A stretch of DNA of 34,110 nt, from positions 1 through 34,110 of the forward strand of contig CAJUMH010000028.1 of the NCBI GenBank assembly GCA_910587145.1. Direction: 5' to 3'. This stretch comes from an uncultured Ruthenibacterium sp. (GTDB taxonomy: Bacteria > Bacillota > Clostridia > Oscillospirales > Ruminococcaceae). Below, one piece after another: positions 24,081 through 32,385 of the stretch. The notes under the pieces are model-generated. The model saw only the letters and a list, made by a program, of their open reading frames with translations. It did not search any database and had not been told where the DNA came from. The number at the start of each line of letters is the position of its first letter. The first letter of the stretch is position 1. The translations under genes were made by a program, and so were the position numbers.

Positions 24081-24129
24081 AAGGCTCGGAACCAATCGAA
24101 GGCAGATCCAGCGATTGGCTCGGAGCCTT
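24081..24129. repeat. Long hairpin: 18-bp arms with two mismatches
   Basis: The arm 24081-24098 (AAGGCTCGGAACCAATCG) matches the reverse complement of 24112-24129 at 16 of 18 positions, around a 13-base loop. Neither side is followed by a clear T run on the plus strand; on the minus strand TTTGTTTTT comes 11 bases later. It may be a terminator acting on minus-strand transcripts, a dispersed repeat, or a structured RNA. Confidence 0.6.
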
Positions 24130-24324
24130 CTGCTTTGGCTTGGAAAGGGCGGCTTTGCCGCCAGCAGGTTGCTCTGCCACGCTGCTCGCCGCCCACTGCT
24201 TTTGCCGGTTGTTTGCCTCGCCGCTTTTTTCGCTGTCCGCCGCCTGTTGCTTCTGTCCGCCGCTGCGCCGCCTGCCGTTTTTTACCTGCTCCGTTGATAA
24301 AAAACGGAATTATAATCGGACAAA

Positions 24325-24353
24325 GAATACCCCGCCGCCCGTCCTCATATAGA
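24325..24353 (+). promoter_or_regulatory. Candidate sigma-E promoter for sipL-spoIVA
   Basis: GAATACC (24325-24331) matches the sigma-E -35 consensus KMATATT at 5 of 7 positions. After a 14-base spacer, CATATAGA (24346-24353) matches the -10 CATACAnT at about 5 of 7 defined positions. It lies 33 bases before the sipL start. Mother-cell sigma-E control is known for these coat-base genes in other Clostridia, which supports the reading. Confidence 0.45.
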
Positions 24354-24386
24354 TGGGGTAGGAAAGCGAAGGGGGCGACGAATCGG

Positions 24387-25907
24387 ATGGAAATAAAGGT
24401 GTACAAAGATACCGTCACCGCGGCACAAAGCATCTGTGATACCAAGCTGGAGCTGCCGATCGAGGCCGAGATGCTTATTCCGGATTATCTGCCGCAGGTG
24501 TTCAAGATCGTCAAATGCTTCGTGCATTTGGTGGTGCTGCAAAAACAGGTAACGGCAGGCCGGCTGACGGTGGACGGCTATCTGCGGTGCGTGCTGTATT
24601 ATCAGTCTGAGGCAGACGAAAGCCTGTGCCAGGCCGAGCAGAAGCTGCCGTTTACAAAGCAGGTGGACATCAAGCCCGGGGACTGGGGCACGGCGACGGT
24701 GCTTGTTTCGGGCGAGACGGAATATGTAAACTGCCGCGCGGTGAACCAGCGGCGTGTGGATGTGCGCGGCGCGTTTGCGCTGAGCGTTGCGGCGCTGGCC
24801 GAGGCGCAGAGCGAGATTATTACGGCGCTTTCCGGCAGCGGGATCCAGCAGCGCACCACGGCGCTCACGGGCAGCCGCACGGTGGGCGCGCAGGAAAAGC
24901 TGTTTACTGCGGAGGAAACGATCACCTTCGACGCTCCGCCCGAGATCATTCTCAGCACGCAGTGCACCGGCGCGGTAAGCGAGACAAAGCTGATTGCCGG
25001 CAAAGCAGTGCTGAAGGGCGAGATCCGTGCCGAGGTGGTGTATCGCACCGCGCCCGGCCACGAGCTGATCCATACCGTGCGCCAGATCCCGTTCAACGAG
25101 ATCTTAGAGATCGAGGGCGCGGACGAAGAATGCCAGTGCTTTGCCGTGGTACAGCCCACGGGCTGCACCATCACCGCGGGCACAGGCGAGGAAGAAGGGG
25201 AAAATACCATCTCCGCCACGGCGCTGCTGTATGCCAAGGTATACCGCCCGGTGGAATATCTGGCAGTGAGCGACGCCTTTTCTACCGAGTGCGAAACAGA
25301 GCTGACACAGCAGCAGGTGGTGCTGGAGGAAACGGCCGATGTGTTCACGCAGCAGGTAGAAACCGTAACGGCCGGGCGTCTGCCGGACGAAAACGCGCGC
25401 ATCATTGATGTGATGGCCACGCCGCTGCCGATGGAGGTGATCGAGCAGGAGGGCGAGGCGGTGCTGCGCGGCCGTGTGATGGCGCATCTGCTGTGCGTGA
25501 ACGCGCTGGACGAAATTGAATGCTACGACAAGGTGTGTGAGTACACCCTGCCGCACCGCTACCAAAGGCCGGCCGCAGACGTGATTGCGCAGTGCTATCC
25601 TTCCGTAAGCAGCGTCGCCGCGCGCCGCGCGGGCGAAGAAACCAGCGCCGCCATTGTACTGACGGTGCGCGGGATGATCAGCTTTCGCACCGCGCGCACG
25701 GTGCTGGCGGACGTTGCCTGCACCGGCCCGCTGGATCGCAGCGACGGCGACATCGCCCTGCGCATCTACTTTGCACAGGCGGGCGACGAGCTGTTTGATA
25801 TCGCAAAGCGGTATGCCGCTTCGCCAAACGCCATTTCCGAGGCCAACGATCTGGCGGGCGACGTGGTAGAAGAAGCGTGCCGGCTGTTGATCCCATCGGC
25901 GGGTTAG
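24387..25907 (+). CDS. sipL: SipL, SpoIVA-interacting spore coat morphogenetic protein
   Basis: This 506-aa protein is made of DUF3794-type beta-rich repeats. A first copy begins KVYKDTVTAAQSICDTKLELP, and later copies have FDAPPEIILSTQC and RIIDVMATPLPMEVIEQEGEAVLRGRVMAHLLCV. A LysM domain closes the protein (about 458-506: IYFAQAGDELFDIAKRYAASPNAI...LLIPSAG). This is the architecture of SipL in Clostridioides difficile, which tethers SpoIVA to the forespore surface; there the LysM domain contacts SpoIVA. The spoIVA gene follows after only 20 bases, confirming the call. GAAGGGGG stands before the ATG at 24387; the open frame to 24135 is not translated. It is expected in the mother cell. Confidence 0.9.
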   Translation: MEIKVYKDTVTAAQSICDTKLELPIEAEMLIPDYLPQVFKIVKCFVHLVVLQKQVTAGRLTVDGYLRCVLYYQSEADESLCQAEQKLPFTKQVDIKPGDWGTATVLVSGETEYVNCRAVNQRRVDVRGAFALSVAALAEAQSEIITALSGSGIQQRTTALTGSRTVGAQEKLFTAEETITFDAPPEIILSTQCTGAVSETKLIAGKAVLKGEIRAEVVYRTAPGHELIHTVRQIPFNEILEIEGADEECQCFAVVQPTGCTITAGTGEEEGENTISATALLYAKVYRPVEYLAVSDAFSTECETELTQQQVVLEETADVFTQQVETVTAGRLPDENARIIDVMATPLPMEVIEQEGEAVLRGRVMAHLLCVNALDEIECYDKVCEYTLPHRYQRPAADVIAQCYPSVSSVAARRAGEETSAAIVLTVRGMISFRTARTVLADVACTGPLDRSDGDIALRIYFAQAGDELFDIAKRYAASPNAISEANDLAGDVVEEACRLLIPSAG

Positions 25908-25927
25908 GCGAGAGGGGGAGAAAAAGG

Positions 25928-27403
25928 ATGGAACAACGGAATCTTTATGCAGATATCGCCGCGCGCACCGGGGGCGATATTTACATCGGCGTCGTGGGGC
26001 CAGTGCGCACGGGGAAAAGCACGTTCATCAAGCGCTTTATGGAGCTGATGGTCCTGCCCGAGATCGAAAACGAGGCGTTCGGCCAGCGTGCGCGGGATGA
26101 GCTGCCGCAATCCGCCGCGGGGCGCACCATTATGACGACGGAGCCGAAATTCGTGCCGGAGCAGGCGGTGGCCGTCGAGCTGGAAAACGGTGCAAAGTTT
26201 CGCACGCGGCTCATTGACTGCGTGGGTTACATGGTGCCCGGCGCAATGGGCCACGAGGAGGACGAAAAGCCCCGCATGGTGAAAAGCCCCTGGTTCGAGG
26301 AGGAGATCCCGTTCGATCTTGCGGCCGAAACCGGAACGCGCAAGGTGATCCGCGAGCATTCCACGATCGGCCTTGTCATCACGACGGACGGCTCCATCAG
26401 CGATCTGCCGCGCGCGGGCTACGAGCAGGCGGAGGAACGTGTGATCGCCGAGCTGGAGGAGATCCAAAAGCCGTTTGTGATCCTGCTGAACTGCGTGGCG
26501 CCCAACCTGCCCGAAACAAGAGCGCTGGCGCAGGAGCTGAGCGAAAAATACCACCGCGCCGTGCTGCCCGTGAGCTGTGTGGAAATGACGCAGGAGGATA
26601 TTGCCCGGATACTGAAAAGCATTCTGTACGAATTTCCGCTGCAGGAGGTTGCGTTTTCGATGCCGCGCTGGGTGACGATGCTGGACGCGGGCCACTGGCT
26701 GCAGGAGGCCGTATACACAGCGGTACGGGAATATGCGGACGGTGTGGCCGTGATGAAGGACGTGGCGGCATCCGAGCGCACGGTGGAGTGCCCCTATGTA
26801 AAGCGCAGCGAGATGCGCTCGGTGGATATGGGCACGGGCTGCGCCGTAATGGCGCTGGAGCTGCAGGACGATATTTTCTACAAGGTACTGGGCGAGACAA
26901 CGGGCCTTGAAATTTGCGACGAGGCCAGCCTGATGCCGTGCATCATTCAGCTGGCGCGCATCCGCACACAGTACGAAAAAATCCGCGGCGCGCTGGATGA
27001 GGTGAACGCCACGGGCTACGGCATCGTGATGCCGGGCATCGACGAGCTGACGTTAGAGGAGCCGGAGATCGTGCGGCAGGGCGGCCGCTATGGCGTGCGC
27101 CTGCGCGCCAGCGCACCGTCGATCAACATGATCCGCACCGAAATTTCCACCGAGATCGCGCCCATCGTCGGCACCGAGCGGCAGAGCGAGGAACTGGTAA
27201 AAAGCCTGCTGGAAGATATCCAGCAGGATCCGGCAAAGATCTGGCAGAGCAATATCTTTGGCAAAAGCCTGCACGAGCTGGTGAACGAAGGGCTGCAAAA
27301 CAAGCTGCTGAACATGCCCTCCGAGGCGCGCACCCGACTGCAGGAGACCGTTGAGCGCATCATCAACGAGGGCTGCTCCGGGCTTGTGTGTATCATTCTG
27401 TAA
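25928..27403 (+). CDS. spoIVA: SpoIVA, spore coat base-layer ATPase
   Basis: This 491-aa protein is essentially the length of the Bacillus protein (492). It has the N-terminal Walker A GPVRTGKST (24-32), DCVGYMVPGAMGHEE, the Walker B-like and Sensor region ITTDGSISDLPR, and the conserved end INEGCSGLVCIIL that inserts at the forespore membrane. It hydrolyses ATP to polymerise into the basement layer of the spore coat on the outer forespore membrane. The start at 25928 has GAGAGGGGGAG upstream. It follows sipL by 20 bases in one transcript, and a good terminator lies at 27591-27622. It is a reliable marker that this organism forms endospores. Confidence 0.98.
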   Translation: MEQRNLYADIAARTGGDIYIGVVGPVRTGKSTFIKRFMELMVLPEIENEAFGQRARDELPQSAAGRTIMTTEPKFVPEQAVAVELENGAKFRTRLIDCVGYMVPGAMGHEEDEKPRMVKSPWFEEEIPFDLAAETGTRKVIREHSTIGLVITTDGSISDLPRAGYEQAEERVIAELEEIQKPFVILLNCVAPNLPETRALAQELSEKYHRAVLPVSCVEMTQEDIARILKSILYEFPLQEVAFSMPRWVTMLDAGHWLQEAVYTAVREYADGVAVMKDVAASERTVECPYVKRSEMRSVDMGTGCAVMALELQDDIFYKVLGETTGLEICDEASLMPCIIQLARIRTQYEKIRGALDEVNATGYGIVMPGIDELTLEEPEIVRQGGRYGVRLRASAPSINMIRTEISTEIAPIVGTERQSEELVKSLLEDIQQDPAKIWQSNIFGKSLHELVNEGLQNKLLNMPSEARTRLQETVERIINEGCSGLVCIIL

Positions 27404-27590
27404 GCGGGGCGGCTTCATTTGTGTTAAGAGGTAAATTATATTGTCCCAAAATGCGTTTATTTCGTCGCTGCATTTTGCAGGAGAATCGCCCTCATACCCT
27501 GCTTATATCAGCTTTTCAGGGAAAGATGAGCAGGGAATGAGAAAGACATGGGAAATCAAATAACCTCTTTGAAAAGAGGCGCGGGACAGG

Positions 27591-27622
27591 GAGCAACATC
27601 TGAGAAGGTGTTGCTCTTTTTT
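27591..27622 (+). terminator. Rho-independent terminator of the sipL-spoIVA operon
   Basis: GAGCAACA (27591-27598) and TGTTGCTC (27609-27616) form a perfect 8-bp stem with a 10-base loop, followed by six T residues. It is about 190 bases past the spoIVA stop, and no other plus-strand gene lies between. Confidence 0.85.
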
Positions 27623-27659
27623 GTGCGCGGGGCAAAGGGCATTCCCGTGATCGCGCTCA

Positions 27660-27848
27660 GCGCGTGGGCCGGGCGAGGCGCCGGCGGGGCGTTTGTCCGA
27701 GCGCTTTTTCTCGGCAGAAAACGCGCGGAGCTCCACGGGCCTTGGGCTGTCCGCCGCCAAAACGCTCACCCGGCAGATGAACGGCGCGATCGCGGCGGAA
27801 TACAGCGGCGGCGTGCTGTGCGTTCGCCCTGCTTTCCCCGAAGCGGCA
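27660..27848 (+). pseudogene. Remnant of a histidine kinase C-terminus
   Basis: In one frame the sequence reads RLSERFFSAENARSSTGLGLSAA, then KTLTRQMNGAIAAEYSGG, then VLCVRPAFPEA. This is the F box, G2 box and final strand of a histidine kinase ATPase domain (family pattern ERFYRxDxARS..GTGLGLS..K.....GG.....S..G....F...P). Upstream of it no HisKA domain, N box or G1 box is found in any frame, and no start codon with a ribosome binding site. It is a decayed 3' end of a two-component sensor gene. Confidence 0.6.
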
Positions 27849-27896
27849 GGGAACCGGCGCGGCGGGCAGCAGCGGGCAGATAAAAAATGGGGTCGC

Positions 27897-27951
27897 TGGC
27901 AAACAAAGCCGCCGCTGGCAAACAAAGCCGCCGCTGGCAAACAAAGCCGCA
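27897..27951 (+). repeat. Short tandem repeat, about three copies of an 18-bp unit
   Basis: The unit GCTGGCAAACAAAGCCGC (with small changes at the ends) recurs from about 27895 to 27951 three times in a row, in the non-coding region after the histidine-kinase remnant. Translated it gives runs such as ANKAAA. It probably arose by slippage; no function is evident. Confidence 0.6.
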
Positions 27952-28289
27952 AAGGAGCCTTTATCTGTGGACAATATCATAGCAAACGAACCGAAAAAAG
28001 GGCCTCCTGTTATAGCGTCAAGCTGCGACAGGGGGCCATTCATTCCTATGCCCGGATTTTATAAAAAATCTTCTTATTCTGCGTGTTTACGGCTTGCCGG
28101 CCGATCTGTGCTTCCTCTTCCACTGCGCGAGAGGCATTGGAAGGCCGTCCTCCTGCAAGCGGACTTCACCTTGAAAATTATATCAAGGCATAGATCAATA
28201 ACAATGTTGTCCGGTGCTTTTTCACAGTTTTGTCTATACGGCAGGCGCGTGTGTGCTTACAATCCTGATTGGGGCCCCGGCCTAGACGG

Positions 28290-28315
28290 GCCGCATGGAT
28301 ATGCGGCTCATTTTT
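28290..28315 (+). terminator. Orphan terminator-like hairpin
   Basis: GCCGCAT (28290-28296) and ATGCGGC (28301-28307) form a 7-bp stem with a 4-base loop, followed by TCA and five T residues. Ten bases further is a second, weaker stem with six T residues (28325-28347). No gene ends just upstream on this strand. Confidence 0.6.
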
Positions 28316-28400
28316 CGATCTCATCGCCTGGGTTACGGGCGTTTTTTATTGTCAAAATTCGTTTTTTTGCGAGGAATATCGAAGGGAATACACGCCAACA

Positions 28401-28429
28401 TTGATTCTCGAGGAAAAATGGTGTAAAAT
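28401..28429 (+). promoter_or_regulatory. Sigma-A promoter for the dehydratase/transferase genes
   Basis: TTGATT (28401-28406) and TAAAAT (28424-28429) are separated by 17 bases. This gives a leader of about 150 bases before the WbpM-like gene. Confidence 0.65.
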
Positions 28430-28588
28430 AAAGGAAACCCGAACGGGCGCCGCGCCGCCGCAAAAAACATTAGGCGCTGTAGGGCGCGGCACTGCGGAGC
28501 ACAAAACGCAGTGGCAGGTGCTTTTCCGCGCTCCGTTCGGATCCCGGCGCGGCCGGTTCGGCCCGCGCGTTTAAGATGGTGATAAAAA

Positions 28589-30460
28589 TTGCAAAACCAG
28601 ATATCCTCATTTGCGCAGCGCTTTCGAAAACAGATCCTGATCACATTTGATATTATCGTGGTAACCGTTTCGTATATGCTGCCGTGGGCGCTGATCGCGG
28701 GGCGCACCTCGTACGAAGAACACAACAGTCTGCTGATCTCCAGCTGCTTTTTCTTTGTCTGCTGCTACGAGATCGTCTACGGCCTGATGGGCATGTACGA
28801 CAGTCTGTGGCGCTATGCGGAGATCGTTGAGTTTTTTCGCCTGTGTGTGGCTTCGGTGGTGGCGGTAACGGTTTTTGTCGTTGTAACGGTGCTGCTGTGG
28901 TGGCAGGAGCGCCGCGTGCCGATCTCGGTCTATTTTCTCAGCGCGATGTTTGCGTCGTCCCTCACGCTGTATTCCCGGCTTACCTACCGGATGTACCGCA
29001 ACACCACGCTGAAAAAACGCCGCAAGCCGCGCCGCCGCACAATGCTCATTGGCGCGGGAGACGCCGCCAGTACGCTGCTGCACGAGGCGGCCAAGAACAA
29101 ATCGCCCGAGATGAACTTCATCTGCTGCGTGGACGATGCGCCCGAAAAGGTGGGGCGCTCGATCATGGGCGTCGAAATCATGGGAACCACCGAGGATATC
29201 CCGGAGCTTGTGGAGCGCTGCGAGATCGAAACCATCCTGCTGGCTATCCCCACGGTGGATGACGAGAACAAGCGGCGCATTTTGAGCATCTGCAACAAAA
29301 CAAAATGCAATGTGCGCATTCTGCCCGATATTGTGCAGATCATTGCCGACGGCGGCAAGGATATGCTCACGCGTGTGCGCGATGTGCGCGTGGAGGATGT
29401 GCTGGGCCGCGAGCCGATTGAGCTTGCCGATATGACGAATGCGCTTGTCAGCAGCAAAACGGTGATGGTGACGGGCGGAGGCGGCTCCATCGGTTCGGAG
29501 CTGTGCCGCCAGATTGCCGCCTGCCGCCCCAAAAAGCTGGTAATTGTCGATATTTACGAGAACAGCGCCTATTCCATCCAGCAGGAGCTGGTGCGCCGCT
29601 ACGGCAGCGCGCTGGATCTGGAGGTGTGCATCGCCTCGGTGCGCGATTCCAAAAAGGTGGATAAGCTGTTCGAGCGGGTGCGCCCGAGCGTGGTGTTCCA
29701 CGCGGCGGCGCATAAACACGTGCCGCTGATGGAGGATGCGCCGGAGGAGGCTGTAAAGAATAACGTGTTCGGCACGTACAATGTGGCGCTGTCGGCAGAA
29801 AAATACGGCGCCGAACGCTTTGTGCTGATTTCAACGGATAAAGCCGTCAATCCTACCAATGTGATGGGCGCAACAAAGCGCCTGTGCGAAATGATCGTTC
29901 AGGCGCTGGCGCAAAAAAGCGCGACAAAATTTGTGGCCGTGCGTTTTGGCAACGTGCTGGGCTCTAACGGCTCGGTGATCCCGCTGTTCAAAGAACAAAT
30001 TGCGGCGGGCGGGCCGGTCACGGTGACACACCCGGAGATTGTGCGCTATTTTATGACGATCTCCGAGGCTGTGCATCTGGTGCTGGAGGCCGGCGCAATG
30101 GGCAACGGCGGCGATATTTTTGTGCTGGACATGGGCAATCCCGTGCGCATTCTGGATCTGGCCGAAAACCTCATCAAACTTTCCGGCTTTATTCCGTACC
30201 GCGATATCGAGATCAAATTTACAGGCCTGCGCCCGGGCGAAAAGCTGTACGAGGAATTGCTGATGGACGAAGAAGGCCTGCGCCAGACGGACAACAAAAA
30301 GATTTTTGTGGGCGCCCCGCTGCAGCTGAATAAAAATACGTTTTTCGATCATCTGAAGACGCTCAAGGAGATTGCATACAGCAACAACAGCGGAAATCTG
30401 GTTCAGGCGCTGATTGATCTTGTGCCGACGTTCCATCATGAGGGAAAAGACGAATGGTGA
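28589..30460 (+). CDS. WbpM/PglF-like membrane nucleotide-sugar 4,6-dehydratase
   Basis: This 623-aa protein has four N-terminal membrane segments (about 15-35, 48-68, 85-108, 117-135). A first Rossmann-like domain follows (LIGAGDAAS near 155), then a full extended-SDR catalytic domain (VTGGGGSIGSELCRQI near 293; HAAAHKHVPLMEDAPEEA; STDKAVNPTNVMGATKR; RFGNVLGSNGSVIPLF; GLRPGEKLYEELL). This is the architecture of WbpM, CapD and PglF, which remove water from UDP-GlcNAc at C4/C6 as the first step to bacillosamine- or fucosamine-type sugars. Met replaces the classical Tyr in the STDK...NVMGATKR motif, as is normal for this group. The start is a TTG at 28589, with GGTGAT upstream; no ATG fits the frame. 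A PglC-like transferase follows. Confidence 0.9.
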   Translation: MQNQISSFAQRFRKQILITFDIIVVTVSYMLPWALIAGRTSYEEHNSLLISSCFFFVCCYEIVYGLMGMYDSLWRYAEIVEFFRLCVASVVAVTVFVVVTVLLWWQERRVPISVYFLSAMFASSLTLYSRLTYRMYRNTTLKKRRKPRRRTMLIGAGDAASTLLHEAAKNKSPEMNFICCVDDAPEKVGRSIMGVEIMGTTEDIPELVERCEIETILLAIPTVDDENKRRILSICNKTKCNVRILPDIVQIIADGGKDMLTRVRDVRVEDVLGREPIELADMTNALVSSKTVMVTGGGGSIGSELCRQIAACRPKKLVIVDIYENSAYSIQQELVRRYGSALDLEVCIASVRDSKKVDKLFERVRPSVVFHAAAHKHVPLMEDAPEEAVKNNVFGTYNVALSAEKYGAERFVLISTDKAVNPTNVMGATKRLCEMIVQALAQKSATKFVAVRFGNVLGSNGSVIPLFKEQIAAGGPVTVTHPEIVRYFMTISEAVHLVLEAGAMGNGGDIFVLDMGNPVRILDLAENLIKLSGFIPYRDIEIKFTGLRPGEKLYEELLMDEEGLRQTDNKKIFVGAPLQLNKNTFFDHLKTLKEIAYSNNSGNLVQALIDLVPTFHHEGKDEW

Positions 30461-30589
30461 CAGGGGAGACTTGCGGCCGCCGGCGCTTTGTTCTTTCCGA
30501 TCTGCCCGTGAGGCAGTGAGAGGCTTTGCCGATTTTTGGGGGCGCGTTTGCCGCGTCCGGGAGGCCCGCGGCTCCACAAGAAGCCGGGC

Positions 30590-30611
30590 TTTTACCGCGC
30601 CGGCGGTAAAA
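30590..30611. repeat. Perfect 9-bp hairpin upstream of the transferase gene
   Basis: TTTTACCGC (30590-30598) and GCGGTAAAA (30603-30611) surround a GCCG loop in the 243-base gap between the dehydratase and the transferase. It has no T run after it on the plus strand. It may be an intercistronic mRNA hairpin or an operator. The remainder of the gap shows no gene. Confidence 0.6.
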
Positions 30612-30703
30612 TGCAGGCTCCGCCGCGCGGGCCTTTGGAGCCATTTGCTTTCTGATCTCACCGCGCTTTTTCGGGCCGGATCTTTTCGATAAGGGGAAAC
30701 GGA

Positions 30704-31300
30704 ATGTATCAAAAATATTTCAAACGTGTGCTGGATTTTTGTATGGCTCTGGCGGGCACGGTCGTGCTGTCGCCGGTATTGCTTGCGCTGGCGGTGTGGG
30801 TGCGGCTGGATTCCAAGGGGCCGGTGTTCTTTAGACAAAAGCGCGTGGGAAAGGGCAAGCGCCTGTTTGATATTCTGAAATTCCGCACTATGTATGCCGA
30901 CACGCCGCATGATGTGCCTACGCATCTTTTGCAGAACCCGGATGCAATGATCACGCGCAGCGGGCGCTTTTTGCGCCGTACCAGTCTGGACGAGCTGCCG
31001 CAGCTGTTCAACATCCTCGCAGGGCAAATGAGCGTGGTCGGCCCGCGCCCTGCGCTGTGGAATCAGGACGACCTCATTGCCGAGCGCGACAAATATGGTG
31101 TAAATGCGCTGGTGCCGGGTTTGACAGGCTACGCGCAGGTACACGGCCGGGACGAGTTGCCGATCCCCGTAAAGGCCGAGCGGGACGGTTACTATGCCGC
31201 GCACCTTTCGTTTGCGCTGGATGTACAGATCTTTTTTCAGACGATTTGGAACGTGCTTGCCGGAAGCGGTGTTGTGGAGGGCGGCACGCACGGAAAATAG
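30704..31300 (+). CDS. PglC/WcaJ-type phosphoglycosyl transferase
   Basis: This 198-aa monotopic enzyme has an N-terminal re-entrant helix (residues about 12-34), then VFFRQKRVGKGKRLFDILKFRTM, the catalytic Asp96-Glu97 pair in RTSLDELPQLFNILAGQMSVVGPRP, and PGLTGYAQVHGRDELP. The short length and single hydrophobic segment match PglC-like small transferases rather than WbaP. It moves a phospho-sugar from a UDP-sugar to undecaprenyl phosphate on the cytoplasmic face, starting a surface glycan or glycoprotein chain. The ATG at 30704 has AAGGGGAAA upstream. It acts downstream of the dehydratase encoded before it. Confidence 0.93.
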   Translation: MYQKYFKRVLDFCMALAGTVVLSPVLLALAVWVRLDSKGPVFFRQKRVGKGKRLFDILKFRTMYADTPHDVPTHLLQNPDAMITRSGRFLRRTSLDELPQLFNILAGQMSVVGPRPALWNQDDLIAERDKYGVNALVPGLTGYAQVHGRDELPIPVKAERDGYYAAHLSFALDVQIFFQTIWNVLAGSGVVEGGTHGK

Positions 31301-31341
31301 AGCGCTTGAAACATGCCCGGCGGAAGGGTGGGGAAGCGTTG

Positions 31342-32295
31342 CTATCGCAGCGCCCCCTCCCGCACCTGCGCGGCATACCACGGCTCGCCGGCGTACAATG
31401 TCTTGCCGGAAAGCTGCGCACAAACGTCATCCGGCGGCAGAGCAGGAAAGCGCAGGCTGTGCGCGCAAAGCGCCTGATATTTCAGCCGCAGCTCGCGATT
31501 GACGGCGTTGCAGCCGTATTTGCTGTCTCCCAAAACCGGGCAACCGATAGAGGCAAGATGCGCCCGGATCTGGTGCGTGCGCCCGGTGACGAGCGTCACC
31601 TCCAGCAGCGCCAGCCGCCCGCTGACGGCCAGCGTTTTGTACTTCGTAACAATTTCCTTTGCACCGGAGAGGGGACTGTTCAAAACGCGCACACGGCTTT
31701 TGCGCGCGTCCTTCAGCAGCCAGCCGTGCAGCGCTGCGGCGTCCGGAACAGGCTGCCCATACGTGACGCACAGATAACGCTTTTCAATCAGCCGCAGGCG
31801 GATCAGCTCCAACAGGCGCTGCTCTGCCCGTGGCTTTTTTGCAATCAGCACAAGGCCCGAGGTGCCCGTATCCAACCGGTGGCACAGGCGCGGTGCCCAA
31901 TCGTGTCCAAAAGAAAATTCTCCCTTGTGATGCAGATACAGCATTGCGCGATGGATCAGCGTATCGGCGGTTTCCTCATTCGCATCGTTTACGGGCAGGC
32001 CGGCGGGCTTATCTACGGCGAGCACGGCGTCGTCCTCGTAAATCACGCGCAGCTCCGGCCGCGCGGCCAGAAAAGCAGGGCCGTCGGGCGGATCGAGCAG
32101 CGAATCGGGCAAATACACGCGCACCGTGCTGCCCGGCGCAAGCCGCGCAGAGAGCGGCTGCTTTTTGCCGTCTACCTTGATTTTGTTTTCGCGCAGATAC
32201 TTGTGCAGGCAGCCCGCCGAGAGGCGCGGAAACCGTGTCAGCAGTGCGGCGTCCAGCCGGGGAAAAGAGCTTTCCATAATGGTGAATTCCTGCAT
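31342..32295 (-). CDS. RluA-family pseudouridine synthase
   Basis: This 317-aa protein has an S4 RNA-binding domain (about 10-65: RLDAALLTRFPRLSAGCLHKYLRENKIKVDGK) and a pseudouridine synthase domain with the catalytic Asp142 in HRLDTGTSGLVLIAK. Further family motifs are KRYLCVTYG, VTLVTGRTHQIRAHLASIGCPVLGDSKYG, and the ending CAHSLRF...P. It isomerises uridine in rRNA or tRNA in the cytoplasm; the exact target (RluC, RluD or other) cannot be told. The start at 32295 has AGGAG 7 bases upstream. Its 5' end lies only 90 bases from the CRISPR array, and its 3' end converges on the transferase gene with a 41-base gap. Confidence 0.94.
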   Translation of the reverse strand: MQEFTIMESSFPRLDAALLTRFPRLSAGCLHKYLRENKIKVDGKKQPLSARLAPGSTVRVYLPDSLLDPPDGPAFLAARPELRVIYEDDAVLAVDKPAGLPVNDANEETADTLIHRAMLYLHHKGEFSFGHDWAPRLCHRLDTGTSGLVLIAKKPRAEQRLLELIRLRLIEKRYLCVTYGQPVPDAAALHGWLLKDARKSRVRVLNSPLSGAKEIVTKYKTLAVSGRLALLEVTLVTGRTHQIRAHLASIGCPVLGDSKYGCNAVNRELRLKYQALCAHSLRFPALPPDDVCAQLSGKTLYAGEPWYAAQVREGALR

Positions 32296-32385
32296 GATGC
32301 GTCTCCTATACGAAAATTTGAGGGGCGACGAGGACGTGTACGTGAACAGTCATGCAAACGGCTTGCAGTATTCGCGGATGGTTTT

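Larger units (their letters stand above)
23982..24386. other. Intergenic region between tepA-like gene and sipL
   Basis: No gene was supported. Just after the tepA stop is a small hairpin (GACGCA/TGCGTC near 23987-24000). At 24081-24129 there is a long imperfect hairpin. A candidate sigma-E promoter for sipL lies at 24325-24353. Long frames on both strands here are GC artefacts. Confidence 0.5.
27404..28588. other. 1.2-kb largely non-coding region after spoIVA
   Basis: In order it contains: a hairpin CAAAATGC/GCATTTTG (27447-27477); a hairpin CCTCTT/AAGAGG (near 27564-27579); a strong terminator (27591-27622); a histidine-kinase remnant (27660-27848); a three-fold near-tandem repeat of a GCAAACAAAGCCGC unit (about 27897-27951); a plus-strand terminator (28290-28315) with a weaker one at 28325-28347; and a sigma-A promoter (28401-28429). 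No intact gene was recognised. A terminator with no gene before it leaves room for a small RNA around 27960-28290, but no defined promoter was found. Confidence 0.55.

Noticed and set aside
23677..24445. Minus-strand frames across tepA-like gene and the intergenic hairpin
   Set aside because: They are antisense to tepA, lack start sites, and resemble no family.
27548..27883. 111-codon open frame after spoIVA
   Set aside because: It reads through the spoIVA terminator hairpin and then out of frame across the histidine-kinase remnant.
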